64,000 bases of DNA from Flavobacteriaceae bacterium (GTDB lineage Bacteria > Bacteroidota > Bacteroidia > Flavobacteriales > Flavobacteriaceae): NCBI GenBank assembly GCA_030148025.1, contig JASBUG010000023.1:1-64000 (forward strand), written 5' to 3'. The translations under genes were made by a program, and so were the position numbers. This document shows positions 51,294 through 60,922 of this stretch, piece by piece (position 1 is the stretch's first letter; every line of letters starts with the position of its first letter). A model generated the notes under the pieces. It was not told where the DNA came from. It searched no databases and saw only the letters and a list, made by a program, of their open reading frames with translations.

Positions 51294-52106
51294 ATGGAGA
51301 AGATGGAAGAAATTGAGATACTAGCAGAAAAAGTCGTTGCTAAATATTCTACGACTATACCAATAAATCCTCTCGAAATTGCTAAAGGGATTAATGTAAA
51401 AGTGTTTTTTGAGTCTTATGAGGAATGTTTTGTTGGAAATATTTTGCTTCTTGGTAAAGAGTTTCATATTCTTCTAAACGCAAACTCTTTGGGCAATATT
51501 AACTATTCTAGGACGCGATATACCTTTGCCCATGAACTCGGACATTATTTTATAAAACCTCATAGAGATAGAATTAAAAAAGGAGAGTCTTTAGCTTTTA
51601 CTAATGAGGGAACAAGCATCCCTGATAAAGAAAAGATTGAGGCAGAAGCGGAACAATTTGCTGCTTCATTACTTATGCCTAGAACACAATTCATTGATTA
51701 TTTTAATCAGTTAGGAAAGATTGATTTTGAAGCGATATTAGATTTAAAAAATTATTTCGATGTGTCAATAAACACTGCACTCATACGTTTCAATAGATTA
51801 AATCTTACTCCCTGTATAACAGTGAGTTGGAGTGATAGAGGTATAAAGGGAAAAGGCGTTTCAAAAAAGTTTTTAGAATTATTGGACAACAAGTATTCAA
51901 TAAAAATTAAATTAAACCCTGACAGGCCTTTAATTGAGGAAGAGGATATTTATTATGAGCCAAGCGGAATAGTATATAAAAGGTCAATTACTTTATTGTC
52001 GTATTGGACTTATAGTATTCCTAAAGAAATAGCCAATGGGTTTCTTATGATTGAAGAAACTCTCAGCTACAAATATGGTAATTTGACATTATTAAGACCT
52101 CTATAA
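51294..52106 (+). CDS. ImmA/IrrE-family metallopeptidase
   Basis: A 270-residue cytoplasmic zinc peptidase. The HExxH motif is F-A-H-E-L-G-H (His80, Glu81, His84) in the TFAHELGHYF context, and a third zinc ligand lies in EAEAEQFAASLLMP (near residues 116-122), all typical of ImmA/IrrE. It lacks the helix-turn-helix of some family members. Family members cut repressors (ImmR, DdrO) in response to stress or phage, and this one may do so for a regulator of the Ubl system. A Met two codons later (51300) could also start it. Confidence 0.88.
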   Translation: MEKMEEIEILAEKVVAKYSTTIPINPLEIAKGINVKVFFESYEECFVGNILLLGKEFHILLNANSLGNINYSRTRYTFAHELGHYFIKPHRDRIKKGESLAFTNEGTSIPDKEKIEAEAEQFAASLLMPRTQFIDYFNQLGKIDFEAILDLKNYFDVSINTALIRFNRLNLTPCITVSWSDRGIKGKGVSKKFLELLDNKYSIKIKLNPDRPLIEEEDIYYEPSGIVYKRSITLLSYWTYSIPKEIANGFLMIEETLSYKYGNLTLLRPL

Positions 52107-52554
52107 TATTAATTAATAAGATGTTAATTCTCAATCATTCAGTGGAGACTTTCTGATTATTTTTTACCGATAATAAGGCGATATGGAGATTAAATATTTT
52201 TAAACTACTATAAATTAATTGCTTAAACTCCTTGGTTCGAGTCCAAGAGGGGGATGAATGAAAACCAGAGATTCAAACAAACGGATTTGAAAAATCTAAG
52301 ACTACTCTGGATCAATCTCAAAACAAATTAATTTATGGAGTTGGGTATCTGAATCTATTGCTAACTTCAATTTGGTAGAAGTGGAAATGAATATCTATTT
52401 TCTCTACTTTTCTTAAATTGTTTAGAAAAGTCATCCTGTTTAGCACCAAGAGGAAACAACACATAATACCATAAGCATTTAAACAAGTAATGTATATAGC
52501 AAACCCAATATGGTAATATCTTTTTTGATTTCAAACTAATAAATTATAGTAATT
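52107..52554. other. Intergenic region with tRNA 3' relic (probable att site)
   Basis: A 448-base gap. A perfect tRNA T-arm, CTTGG-TTCGAGT-CCAAG, lies at 52231-52247 and is followed by AGGGGGAT, like an acceptor 3' strand. No anticodon arm precedes it, so it is a tRNA fragment of the kind left at integrative-element ends. Just after it are inverted repeats TTCAAA/TTTGAA (52272-52291) and CCAGAG/CTCTGG (52265-52310). Confidence 0.5.
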
Positions 52555-52803
52555 TTATGTCTCATCTAAGGAAAGTTTAAAATTAAATAACTCTTTTGGA
52601 TGTACTTCCAAGCCTTTTGACAGTTCTAATATGGTGGAGAGGGAAATGTTTATTTTACCTTTTTCAATCTTATTTAGGTTGCTGTGGTCTATATCGCATT
52701 GTTGAGCTAATTTTCGAAAACTTAAATTTTTGGCTTCTCTGATCATTTTCAAATTTTTTCCGAAAAGGACTCTAAAATTATCTTTTCCTAACTGGCTATG
52801 CAT
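52555..52803 (-). CDS. XRE-family HTH transcriptional regulator
   Basis: An 82-residue Cro/C1-type helix-turn-helix protein: F-G-K-N-L-K-M-I-R-E-A-K-N-L-S-F-R-K-L-A-Q-Q-C-D-I-D-H-S-N-L-N-K-I-E-K-G is the HTH core, and LSTILELSKGLEVHPKELFNF the supporting helices. It is a single-domain DNA-binding protein. It lies alone, oriented toward the att-like relic, so it may be a former element regulator or a chromosomal one. No operator was identified. Confidence 0.85.
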   Translation of the reverse strand: MHSQLGKDNFRVLFGKNLKMIREAKNLSFRKLAQQCDIDHSNLNKIEKGKINISLSTILELSKGLEVHPKELFNFKLSLDET

Positions 52804-53642
52804 TTAACTGGTTTTAGCTACAATGTCTAAAGAATCGTAAAAATTATTGTTGGTTTTTGTGCCAACGATTGAAATATTTTATATATTAGCCTCAGAATTA
52901 TTACATTTGCGATTCTTCATATAAAAAAATTAGAAGCAATTGCTTTGAATCTCGGACAGAAAACTGGTAATTTTATGCAAACGAGAGGATAAGTAGATTT
53001 GCTCACGACCCGGGCGTGAGCTCTCTTATTCGTTTGCGGGTATACCAGTACCTCTGTTCGGTAAGTTGAGTTTTACGCCCATTTTGTTTAAAATTTTGGT
53101 TTAAACTTTAATTGTCTTAGCGTTGTTTTATTTAGAATAGCACACATGGTTTTAATCTTTAACTAGAATGCAACAAACTATTTGTACATCAAAATTTAGA
53201 GCGACTAACAAGCATTTTCATGTTTTGGAGGTTTCTGTGTTAGATATTCTCTTTAAGAAAAAACCAAAAGGCCCGATATAGGCATTTTTGTTGTGGGATT
53301 GACGCTACACACCATTTTCGGATTACACAATTCACTTTTTATCCCATAATCCACGATTCATCATTTTTAGGTATCCGAACCAAGGACGTATTAATAGCTT
53401 AATACAACAGTGCAATTTAGCCTTGGAGAGACTCTGTTTTGAATAGGTTGATAACTACTTTAAAACATAACAGGGTTCATCTAAGGTTAAAGAGCACTTC
53501 ATTAACATTTTAACTAATAAAATAAAACACTTGCCTATGATTAAACACTAAAAAAACAACAAAACCTCCTAATTAACTTTTGCACGGTTCATAGGAGGCT
53601 TGTAATGATTAAACAAATTAATGTTCAACTTAATTCAAAATT
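52804..53642. other. Long intergenic region before susC with a GC-rich hairpin
   Basis: An 839-base gap. A compact GC-rich hairpin (GCTCACG-ACCCGGG-CGTGAGC, 53001-53021) followed by TTCGTTTGCGGG and TACCAGTACC stands out from the AT-rich DNA. A short ORF (53168-53281, 37 aa) is possible but unsupported. Near the end a stem AAACCTCCTA / TAGGAGGCTT (53562-53571 with 53592-53601) lies in the susC leader. Confidence 0.4.
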
Positions 53643-56600
53643 ATGAAAAATAATTATATAAGTAAAGGTAGGCGTCTCCTATTCTATACTTTTTGTTTTG
53701 CACTTACCCCATATTTTACAAACACCTTGAACGCCAAAAATGTTTTGGATTTGCATGTTTCTAATAAATTTAACATTCAACAGAATGAAGTTTATGGAAC
53801 TATAACAGACACATCAGGAATGCCTATAGTTGGTGTTCACGTATTTTTACAAGGAACCAAACATGGTGTGGTTTCCAATATTGACGGTCAATTTACAATC
53901 AAAGCCAGTAAAGGAGATGTACTTGTTTTTTCTGCACTTGGCTTTATAAACCAGACTATTACAGTAAATGACACTAGAGAGATAAACATTCAACTGGAAG
54001 AAGATGTAACCCAACTCGATGTTGTTACTCTTAATGCTGGGTATTATAGAGTAAAGGATAAGGAGCGAACTGGTAGTATAGCAAAAATTGATGCCAAAGC
54101 AATTGAAAAGCAACCCGTAATTAATCCTATGGCGGCAATGCAAGGACAAATGTCTGGTGTCAATATTGTACAAAATACCGGAGTACCGGGAGGAGGTTAT
54201 GAGATTGACATTCGCGGTAAAAATTTTATAAACGGTGTGACAAATCCTTTATTTATTATAGATGGGGTGCCTTTTGGCTCACAATCCTTGGGATCGGTTG
54301 ATGTTTCTGGCCAGATAAATGGAGGGAATATAAGCCCTTTGAATGCCATAGATCCAGCGAGTATTGAAAGTATTGAAGTATTAAAAGATGCGGATGCTAC
54401 TGCTATTTATGGAGCAAGGGCAGCTAATGGAGTGGTGCTTATTACCACTAAAAAGGGTAAAATTGGAGAAACACAATTCAAAGTCAACCTGAGTAGCACC
54501 TTGGGGGAAGTATCTCATTTTTTAGACTTAATGAATACCGAACAGTATTTGGAAGTACGAAGAGAAGGTGTTACCAATGATGGCTTTGGTGCTTTTCTTG
54601 ATAATCCAGTATTCGATTTTATATGGCCAGATATTAAATCTTGGGATAACTCGCGTTATACAGATTGGCAAAAAGAATTGATTGGTGGTACGGCCTATCG
54701 TAATAATGCACAACTTTCTGTATCAGGAGGAAGCGCGCAAACCCAATTCTTAATAAGTGGTACATACCAAAAAGAAACAACGGTATTTCCTGGAGACGCC
54801 AATTATAAAAAGGCGTCAGTACATAATAGTATAAATCATCAATCTAATGATAACCGATTTAAAGTTAATCTTTCCACAATTTATACCAACGAGAAAAATT
54901 TATTACCCAGGTCAGACTTTACTAATTTGGCATATACTCTAGAACCCAATGCACCTAGGATATATGATGATGAGGGCAATTTAAACTGGGAGGATAATAC
55001 TTGGAATAACCCTTTGGCTTCCCTTGAAGAAATTTATCAAGTAAAGATTAATACCCTAATTACTAATGCAGGAGTGTCCTATAAGGTATTTCCAAATTTG
55101 GAATTAAAAACCAATTTAGGTTTCAATACATATGATTTGGAATCCTATAGGACATTACCAAGTGTGGCAAGAAACCCAAGTCTTGGTTTTACACCTCAAA
55201 ATTATTCATCCATAACTACAAACAACTCTAAAAGACAATCTTGGATTGTAGAACCACAATTGAATTGGAATAAACAATGGGATAATGCAAAACTCGAAAT
55301 ATTATTAGGATCAACGTTTCAAAGAGAGAATACCCAGCAATTTGTCCAAAAGGGAACTGGTTTTCCAAATAATAGTTTAATTCTTAATCTATCAGCAGCA
55401 GAAACATTAGAAGTTATAAATGATATGGATAGCGAGTATAGCTATCAAGCATTCTTCGGGCGAGTAAACTTGAATTGGAACGACAAATACATTCTTAATC
55501 TAACAGGGCGTAGAGATGGATCTTCTAGATTTGGTCCAGGTAAAAAGTTTGGTAATTTTGGAGCGGTTGGAGTTGCTTGGCTTTTTTCAGAAGAGAATAT
55601 TTTTAGCGATAGTTCCATTTTGAGTTTTGGGAAACTACGTGGTAGTTTCGGTACTACTGGAAGTGATAATATTGGAGATTATAAGTATCTGGATACTTAT
55701 AATGTTACTGGCTTTGATTATGATGGTACGACAATATTGGAACCTACGGGAATTTTTAATCCTCTCTTCGGTTGGGAAGCGAACAAAAAATTAGAAGCTG
55801 CTATAGAGCTTGGGTTTTTCAATGATCGCTTGCTCTTGAATACATCTTGGTACCAAAATCGTTCTTCAAATCAGCTTATTGGTATTCCATTGGCTGCGAC
55901 AACTGGCTTTCCTGAACTAACGGGTAACTTTGATGCTACCGTCGAAAATACTGGTTTTGAGGTGGATTTACGTACTGTAAATATCAAAAAGAAGAATTTT
56001 AAATGGACTACAACATTTAACATTACAGTACCAAAAAATAAATTATTAAAATTCGACGGTCTGGAAAATTCCACATTTGCTAATAGATTTGTAATAGGAA
56101 AACCTACTACCATAGTAAAGCTCTACAACGCTCTAGGTGTAAATCCAGACACTGGAAAATATGAGTTTGAAGATTATAATAATGATGGTAGTATTAGTAG
56201 TTCAGACGACAGGCAATGGGTTGAAGATTTGGCTCCTAAATTTTATGGAGGCCTTGGAAACACTTTAAGTTATAAAAATTTAACCTTCGATTTTTTCTTT
56301 CAGTTCAAAAAGCAAAAGGCATTTAATGAACTGGCTTTTAGTGCAACTCCAGGATTTAGAGGCAATGCCCCGTTACGATTACTGGATCGTTGGCAACAAT
56401 CTGGAGACTCAAACCCAATTCAAATGGCCACTGGAGGATTGTCTTTTGGTGAGGACACTGATGGACTTCAAAGAAGAAGTAATGCCGCTGTATCTGATGC
56501 TTCCTTTATCAGGTTGAGAAATGTCTCATTAAATTATAAAGTTCCTACGATAGATAGAGGGCTTGATATTAATGTATACCTGCAGGGGCAAAATCTGTTG

Positions 56601-56699
56601 ACTTTTACTAAGTATACAGGTCCGGATCCGGAACAGCCTTCAAATACTAGATTACCTCAGTTGCGACAAATTTCCCTGGGACTTCAATTAGGATTTTAA
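53643..56699 (+). CDS. susC: SusC-type TonB-dependent outer-membrane transporter
   Basis: A 1018-residue outer-membrane receptor with a signal peptide, a carboxypeptidase-regulatory-like beta domain (about 50-120, GTITDTSGMPIVGVHVFLQG), then a plug (SIESIEVLKDADATAIYGARAANGVVLITTKKG) and a beta-barrel ending LRQISLGLQLGF. These are hallmarks of RagA/SusC proteins that import glycans or peptides together with SusD lipoproteins. Length is usual. SusD follows after 15 bases. The substrate is not known; the nearby metalloprotease might point to protein or peptide uptake. Confidence 0.95.
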   Translation: MKNNYISKGRRLLFYTFCFALTPYFTNTLNAKNVLDLHVSNKFNIQQNEVYGTITDTSGMPIVGVHVFLQGTKHGVVSNIDGQFTIKASKGDVLVFSALGFINQTITVNDTREINIQLEEDVTQLDVVTLNAGYYRVKDKERTGSIAKIDAKAIEKQPVINPMAAMQGQMSGVNIVQNTGVPGGGYEIDIRGKNFINGVTNPLFIIDGVPFGSQSLGSVDVSGQINGGNISPLNAIDPASIESIEVLKDADATAIYGARAANGVVLITTKKGKIGETQFKVNLSSTLGEVSHFLDLMNTEQYLEVRREGVTNDGFGAFLDNPVFDFIWPDIKSWDNSRYTDWQKELIGGTAYRNNAQLSVSGGSAQTQFLISGTYQKETTVFPGDANYKKASVHNSINHQSNDNRFKVNLSTIYTNEKNLLPRSDFTNLAYTLEPNAPRIYDDEGNLNWEDNTWNNPLASLEEIYQVKINTLITNAGVSYKVFPNLELKTNLGFNTYDLESYRTLPSVARNPSLGFTPQNYSSITTNNSKRQSWIVEPQLNWNKQWDNAKLEILLGSTFQRENTQQFVQKGTGFPNNSLILNLSAAETLEVINDMDSEYSYQAFFGRVNLNWNDKYILNLTGRRDGSSRFGPGKKFGNFGAVGVAWLFSEENIFSDSSILSFGKLRGSFGTTGSDNIGDYKYLDTYNVTGFDYDGTTILEPTGIFNPLFGWEANKKLEAAIELGFFNDRLLLNTSWYQNRSSNQLIGIPLAATTGFPELTGNFDATVENTGFEVDLRTVNIKKKNFKWTTTFNITVPKNKLLKFDGLENSTFANRFVIGKPTTIVKLYNALGVNPDTGKYEFEDYNNDGSISSSDDRQWVEDLAPKFYGGLGNTLSYKNLTFDFFFQFKKQKAFNELAFSATPGFRGNAPLRLLDRWQQSGDSNPIQMATGGLSFGEDTDGLQRRSNAAVSDASFIRLRNVSLNYKVPTIDRGLDINVYLQGQNLLTFTKYTGPDPEQPSNTRLPQLRQISLGLQLGF

Positions 56700-56714
56700 C
56701 TTAAAACTTCGATC

Positions 56715-58145
56715 ATGAAATATATAAATTACACGAAAGATAAAAGAAACTTGTGGATCACTGTTTCTTTTATAAGAACTAGAATATTATTACAATTATC
56801 GCTTTACTTAATATTAATTGGATCAAGCTCATGTACAGATTTTGTGGAAGTAGACCCTCCAAGAAATATACTCATTTCAGAAACGGTATTTAATGACCCT
56901 GCAACGGTGGAATCTGCCTTGGCGAATGTGTACTTTCAAATGCGTGAACAAGGTATGATTTCAGGAAATTTCGGTTTAACTACCTTAATGGGCATTTATA
57001 GTGATGAGTTAGATTATTATGGTTTCGATCAGAATTCATCCGAATTATATCATCATAATGTAACAGCATCTAACTCTACACTTTTAGGCTGGTGGAGCAA
57101 CGCTTTCAGTTTAATATACGCTGCTAATGATATTATTGATGGCGTTGAAAATTCCGATGTTTTAAATCTTGGCGAAAAAGAACATTATAATGGGCAAGCC
57201 CTTTTTATTCGAGCCTATATTCATAGTCTATTGGCATCTTTATATGGAGATATTCCATACATAACTACTACCAATTACTTAGAGAACAATTCTGTAAGTC
57301 GTGAACCCTTAAGTGTTGTATATGATAACATAATATTGGATCTAAGCGATGCAGTAACTCTTTTGGAAAATGCAAACACGAATGATGAAAATGTATTGCC
57401 AGATGAATGGGGCATTAAAGCCCTTTTAGCAAGGATCTACTTGTACACTGAAAATTGGGAGATGGCTGAAGCGTTATCTACGGAAGTTATAGATACACAT
57501 AATCTGGAACCAGATTTGAATGATGTTTTTTTAAAAGAATCTGTTGAAACAATCTGGCAGTTAAAACCAGGTGATAGCCCTAGGAATACTCATGAAGCCA
57601 ATCAGCTGATTATTCAATTTATACCAGGACAACAATATGCCTTGACAAGTGAGTTGTTAGATGCTTTTGAATCAGGGGATTTACGTTTATCGAATTGGAC
57701 GAGCAGTACAACAAGTACAGATGGTGCCATTACCTTACACTTTGCTCATAAATACAAAGCAACTTTAACTGAAATGGAGCCAAAGGAATATTCCATTGTT
57801 TTTCGATTAGCAGAGCAATATTTAATACGTGCCGAAGCAAAAGCGAAGCTCGGTAATATTGTTGGTGCTCAACAGGACCTAAATACCATAAGAAATCGGG
57901 CAGGTTTGCCAAATACATTGGCTAACACAACTAACGATATGTTGGATGCAATTTTACAGGAACGACGAGTGGAATTATTTACAGAGCAAGGCCATCGCTG
58001 GTTTGATTTAAAACGAACTAATAAAGCAGAAACAGTTTTAAGTTTAGTAAAACCTAATTGGAAATCAACGGATGTACTGCTTCCAATTCCTGAGACAGAA
58101 ATAGAGATTAACCCCAATTTATTACCTCAAAATTCCGGTTACTAA
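56715..58145 (+). CDS. susD: SusD/RagB family lipoprotein
   Basis: A 476-residue lipoprotein lid of the SusC transporter. The lipobox is L-I-G-S-S-S-C-T (Cys near residue 40) after a long basic leader. Family motifs are YFQMREQGMISG-type N-terminus, ALFIRAYIHSLLASLYGDIPY, a RLAEQYLIRAEAKAKLG tetratricopeptide-like helix pair, and LQERRVELFTEQGHRWFDLKRT. It should close the SusC barrel and bind ligand. The order SusC-SusD and spacing are standard. The ligand cannot be inferred from sequence. Confidence 0.93.
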   Translation: MKYINYTKDKRNLWITVSFIRTRILLQLSLYLILIGSSSCTDFVEVDPPRNILISETVFNDPATVESALANVYFQMREQGMISGNFGLTTLMGIYSDELDYYGFDQNSSELYHHNVTASNSTLLGWWSNAFSLIYAANDIIDGVENSDVLNLGEKEHYNGQALFIRAYIHSLLASLYGDIPYITTTNYLENNSVSREPLSVVYDNIILDLSDAVTLLENANTNDENVLPDEWGIKALLARIYLYTENWEMAEALSTEVIDTHNLEPDLNDVFLKESVETIWQLKPGDSPRNTHEANQLIIQFIPGQQYALTSELLDAFESGDLRLSNWTSSTTSTDGAITLHFAHKYKATLTEMEPKEYSIVFRLAEQYLIRAEAKAKLGNIVGAQQDLNTIRNRAGLPNTLANTTNDMLDAILQERRVELFTEQGHRWFDLKRTNKAETVLSLVKPNWKSTDVLLPIPETEIEINPNLLPQNSGY

Positions 58146-58169
58146 ATAGACATAGATACCGTGTTGGCT

Positions 58170-58191
58170 TATTCTCCCAATTGGGAGAATA
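58170..58191 (+). terminator. Perfect palindrome after susD
   Basis: TATTCTCCC-AATT-GGGAGAATA, a 22-base perfect palindrome 25 bases after the susD stop and 34 before the metalloprotease start. It can form a strong RNA hairpin that could attenuate or protect the operon transcript. No T run follows it. Confidence 0.6.
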
Positions 58192-58224
58192 GTCGACAAA
58201 AGAATCTTTAAAAAAAATAATACG

Positions 58225-60519
58225 ATGAAAAATTTCATGATAATTTGTTTTTTGTCAATCTATGCTATTGGGTTTTCTAAAAACATAAACAACAAAGCAG
58301 CACTTACAAAGGGAAACAAAACGGAAGTATTTTTAACCTCATTTGTAAAAGATGATCAGATTTTTTTGAATATACCAGATCAAATTTTAGAACAACCAAT
58401 GATGTTTGTGAGGCATGATCAAAGTTTTGATTATAAATATTTGCAGGTTGTTTGGTCGTTATCTAAAAATAAAATCTTGTTAAAAGTCCCAAGGGTACAA
58501 TCAAAAGCTGGGACAATAATTCCTTTGGAGAGCAGTCCATCTCTTCAAGAAAATGTACTGGCTGTATTCCCGATAGATGAAATGAATAATAAATCAAAAA
58601 GGAACTGTATAAATATTACCAACCTCATTTTGAATGAAGCCATAGAGTGGGTTCCTGGATTTAGTGAGAGTTTAGTGCCGAAACTGTCCTTTATTCAAGA
58701 TGTGAAGAATTTGAACAACGAGGTTATAATTAAATCTAATAGAGGGGTGATTGAGAATAATTCTAAAGTATCAGTACCTGTATATTTTGGTTTTTATGCT
58801 TTACCACCAGTAATGGAGGCTAGGAGATTTGATTATCGAATGGGTTTTTTTAACGAAGAAAAAAGTAGTATAAGTTATGATACCAAAAATAGTATAGCGA
58901 GTATAACCAGATGGAGGCTTGAGAAAAGGGATAAAAACAAAAGTATTAGTGTACCGATTAAACCTATAACATTTATTCTTTCCCCAAAAATTCCTAAAAA
59001 ATGGAGGCCCTATGTTAAGTTGGGTATTGAAGAGTGGTTGCCAGCGTTTGAATCAGCAGGTTTTAAAGATGCATTAGTTATTAAAGAAGTTGAGACATTA
59101 AATGATTGGGATAATCACAGTTTAAATAACTCAATTGTACGATGGGGAAATAATCGAAATGTTAGAGGTTCAGAAAGTAATAAAGCTTCCACTATTTCTG
59201 AAGTAATTGACCTTAGATCAGGTGAAGTTTTGAAATCGGATATACTAATTCATACTTCTTATCAAAGCCTTGCGGACGGTTACTTTATTAGATGTGCTCC
59301 ATTGGATGAACGTGCTCTTGAGTATCCCTTTCCAGATGATCTAATGGGTGAGTTAATCCAGTCTCTGGTGGCTCATGAAGCGGGCCACACTTTTGGTATA
59401 ATGGATAACAACTATGGTGAGTATAGTTATCCTTTTGAGAAAATGAGAGATAAAACATGGTTGAAAGAGATGGGGCATACACCAAGCATAATGACCTATG
59501 CTCGGCATAATAACATAGCCCAACCGGAGGATAGTATTCCTCCATCATTACTAATACAAAAAGTTGGCCCTACAGATTTTTATAACATTCAATGGGCCTA
59601 TACATCATTTCCAAAAGTAAGTTCATCTCATGAGCAGAAAATTGAATTAGAACGAATTATAAGATTGCAAGATTCCGTTCCGTGGTATAGATATAATAGT
59701 GGTAAAAACGAAATAATTGGGCCTGCCTCGACTGATGAGGTTGTCGAGGACGATAACCCAGTGAAAAGCACAAAAATGGCACTGAAGAATTTAAAGCGTG
59801 TTATTGAACTTCTTCCTAAAGTCAACTCGGACCAGAAGGACAACGCAAGGTTGGAACGGCTTTATGAAGAAACCTTGGATCTATGGTACCATCATATGAG
59901 ACATGTTGTTTCGCTTATAGCGGGATATGATATACACCATAAGTCTATAAGTCAAGATGGAAGTATATATACTCCAGTTGCTCCCGAGTTTCAAGAAGAA
60001 GCAATCGATTTTTTGATCACGAATGCGTTTAATCCTCCGGGGTGGTTGGTGAATCCAGAATTTGTCTCAAAAATTAGTTACTCAACTTATCCCGATAAGG
60101 TATTGGAATATCAACAAAAACTATTATTAGAGCTTTTAAGACCACAAAGAATGAAAAGGTTTGAGCAAATGGAGAAAACAGCTGGATATAAAGGTATTTC
60201 TCAAAAGTATATATCACGATTTCAAGTTGGGTTATTTAAAGAATTACACGAAAACCTGTTAGTTGTTGATCCGAGAAAACAGGAAATTCAAAGTACTTAT
60301 ATCGATAAGTTGATTTGGATTATTTCACAAGATCGAGTGAATATTAGTTCCGATAAAAAACAGCATGTCTATACTGATTATTCTAAAGGGATTTTTATGA
60401 GCCAATTGATGTTTTTAAAAAAGAATATTGAAAAGAAACTGAAAAGAAACAAAGGTGAAAATTCAGCAGGGCATTGGAAATTATGTCTCACTAAATTGAA
60501 TAAGGTACTGCAGCATTGA
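58225..60519 (+). CDS. Zinc-dependent metalloprotease (DUF4953/DUF5117 type)
   Basis: A 764-residue secreted protease with a signal peptide (ending A-I-G-F-S). The catalytic motif is H-E-A-G-H-T-F-G-I-M-D (His384, Glu385, His388) in the centre, with MTYARHNNIAQPED downstream and R-F-D-Y-R-M-G-F-F before it; this HExxHTxG pattern fits Bacteroidota zinc-dependent metalloproteases with DUF4953. The protease domain is flanked by DUF5117-like regions. Its place after SusC/SusD suggests that it digests protein at the cell surface or periplasm, the products being taken up. Specificity is unknown. Confidence 0.85.
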   Translation: MKNFMIICFLSIYAIGFSKNINNKAALTKGNKTEVFLTSFVKDDQIFLNIPDQILEQPMMFVRHDQSFDYKYLQVVWSLSKNKILLKVPRVQSKAGTIIPLESSPSLQENVLAVFPIDEMNNKSKRNCINITNLILNEAIEWVPGFSESLVPKLSFIQDVKNLNNEVIIKSNRGVIENNSKVSVPVYFGFYALPPVMEARRFDYRMGFFNEEKSSISYDTKNSIASITRWRLEKRDKNKSISVPIKPITFILSPKIPKKWRPYVKLGIEEWLPAFESAGFKDALVIKEVETLNDWDNHSLNNSIVRWGNNRNVRGSESNKASTISEVIDLRSGEVLKSDILIHTSYQSLADGYFIRCAPLDERALEYPFPDDLMGELIQSLVAHEAGHTFGIMDNNYGEYSYPFEKMRDKTWLKEMGHTPSIMTYARHNNIAQPEDSIPPSLLIQKVGPTDFYNIQWAYTSFPKVSSSHEQKIELERIIRLQDSVPWYRYNSGKNEIIGPASTDEVVEDDNPVKSTKMALKNLKRVIELLPKVNSDQKDNARLERLYEETLDLWYHHMRHVVSLIAGYDIHHKSISQDGSIYTPVAPEFQEEAIDFLITNAFNPPGWLVNPEFVSKISYSTYPDKVLEYQQKLLLELLRPQRMKRFEQMEKTAGYKGISQKYISRFQVGLFKELHENLLVVDPRKQEIQSTYIDKLIWIISQDRVNISSDKKQHVYTDYSKGIFMSQLMFLKKNIEKKLKRNKGENSAGHWKLCLTKLNKVLQH

Positions 60520-60586
60520 GGATAAGAAATCGGTAAAGGAGAATATTACTTGCCCATATTTTTAATTTTGTTTTTTGAATTAGTCA

Positions 60587-60619
60587 AGAAAAGGTGTCTT
60601 AATAAAAGACACCTTTTCT
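60587..60619. terminator. Bidirectional terminator
   Basis: AGAAAAGGTGTCTT-AATAA-AAGACACCTTTTCT, a perfect 14-base stem with T/A-rich ends, between convergent genes (metalloprotease on + and DUF6520 on -). It should stop transcripts from both sides. Confidence 0.9.
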
Positions 60620-60638
60620 ATGCTGTCCATTCAATTGT

Positions 60639-60887
60639 TTACGGTCTTTCGAACAATGGGATGGATAAGGCTTGATCATCAAACACATCGAACCCGTTAT
60701 ATTTACATTTTATGGTTCCTTGTGTTGGGCAATTGGTCCCTCCAGGAACTAATGTGGCCCCTAAGATTGGGTGATTGTAATAGTCTGTAGAGTCATCTAA
60801 ACTTGCTTCTGAAGATGCAAAAGAGATACTAATTGCTAATAAAATAGCAAAGACTGGTAAAACGAATTTTAAAACTTTAGATTTCAT
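60639..60887 (-). CDS. DUF6520 family small exported protein
   Basis: An 82-residue protein with a signal peptide (about residues 1-26, VLPVFAILLAISISFASS) and a short mature part with G-T-N-C-P-T-Q-G-T-I-K-C-K-Y, where two cysteines may form a disulfide. This matches the DUF6520 family, found only in Bacteroidota and often with MauE-like proteins. No activity is assigned. It follows the MauE-like gene by 35 bases on the same strand. A strong hairpin terminator (60587) ends this operon. Confidence 0.8.
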   Translation of the reverse strand: MKSKVLKFVLPVFAILLAISISFASSEASLDDSTDYYNHPILGATLVPGGTNCPTQGTIKCKYNGFDVFDDQALSIPLFERP

Positions 60888-60922
60888 AATACTTTGTTTT
60901 AAGATTTATGACCTACTCTATT

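Noticed and set aside
53168..53281. 37-aa plus-strand ORF (MQQTICTSKFRATNK...)
   Set aside because: No recognisable family, no promoter and isolated in a long non-coding gap.
53361..53380. CCTTGGTTCG on the minus strand as the other end of the tRNA relic
   Set aside because: Only ten bases match; the T-loop and second stem half do not follow.
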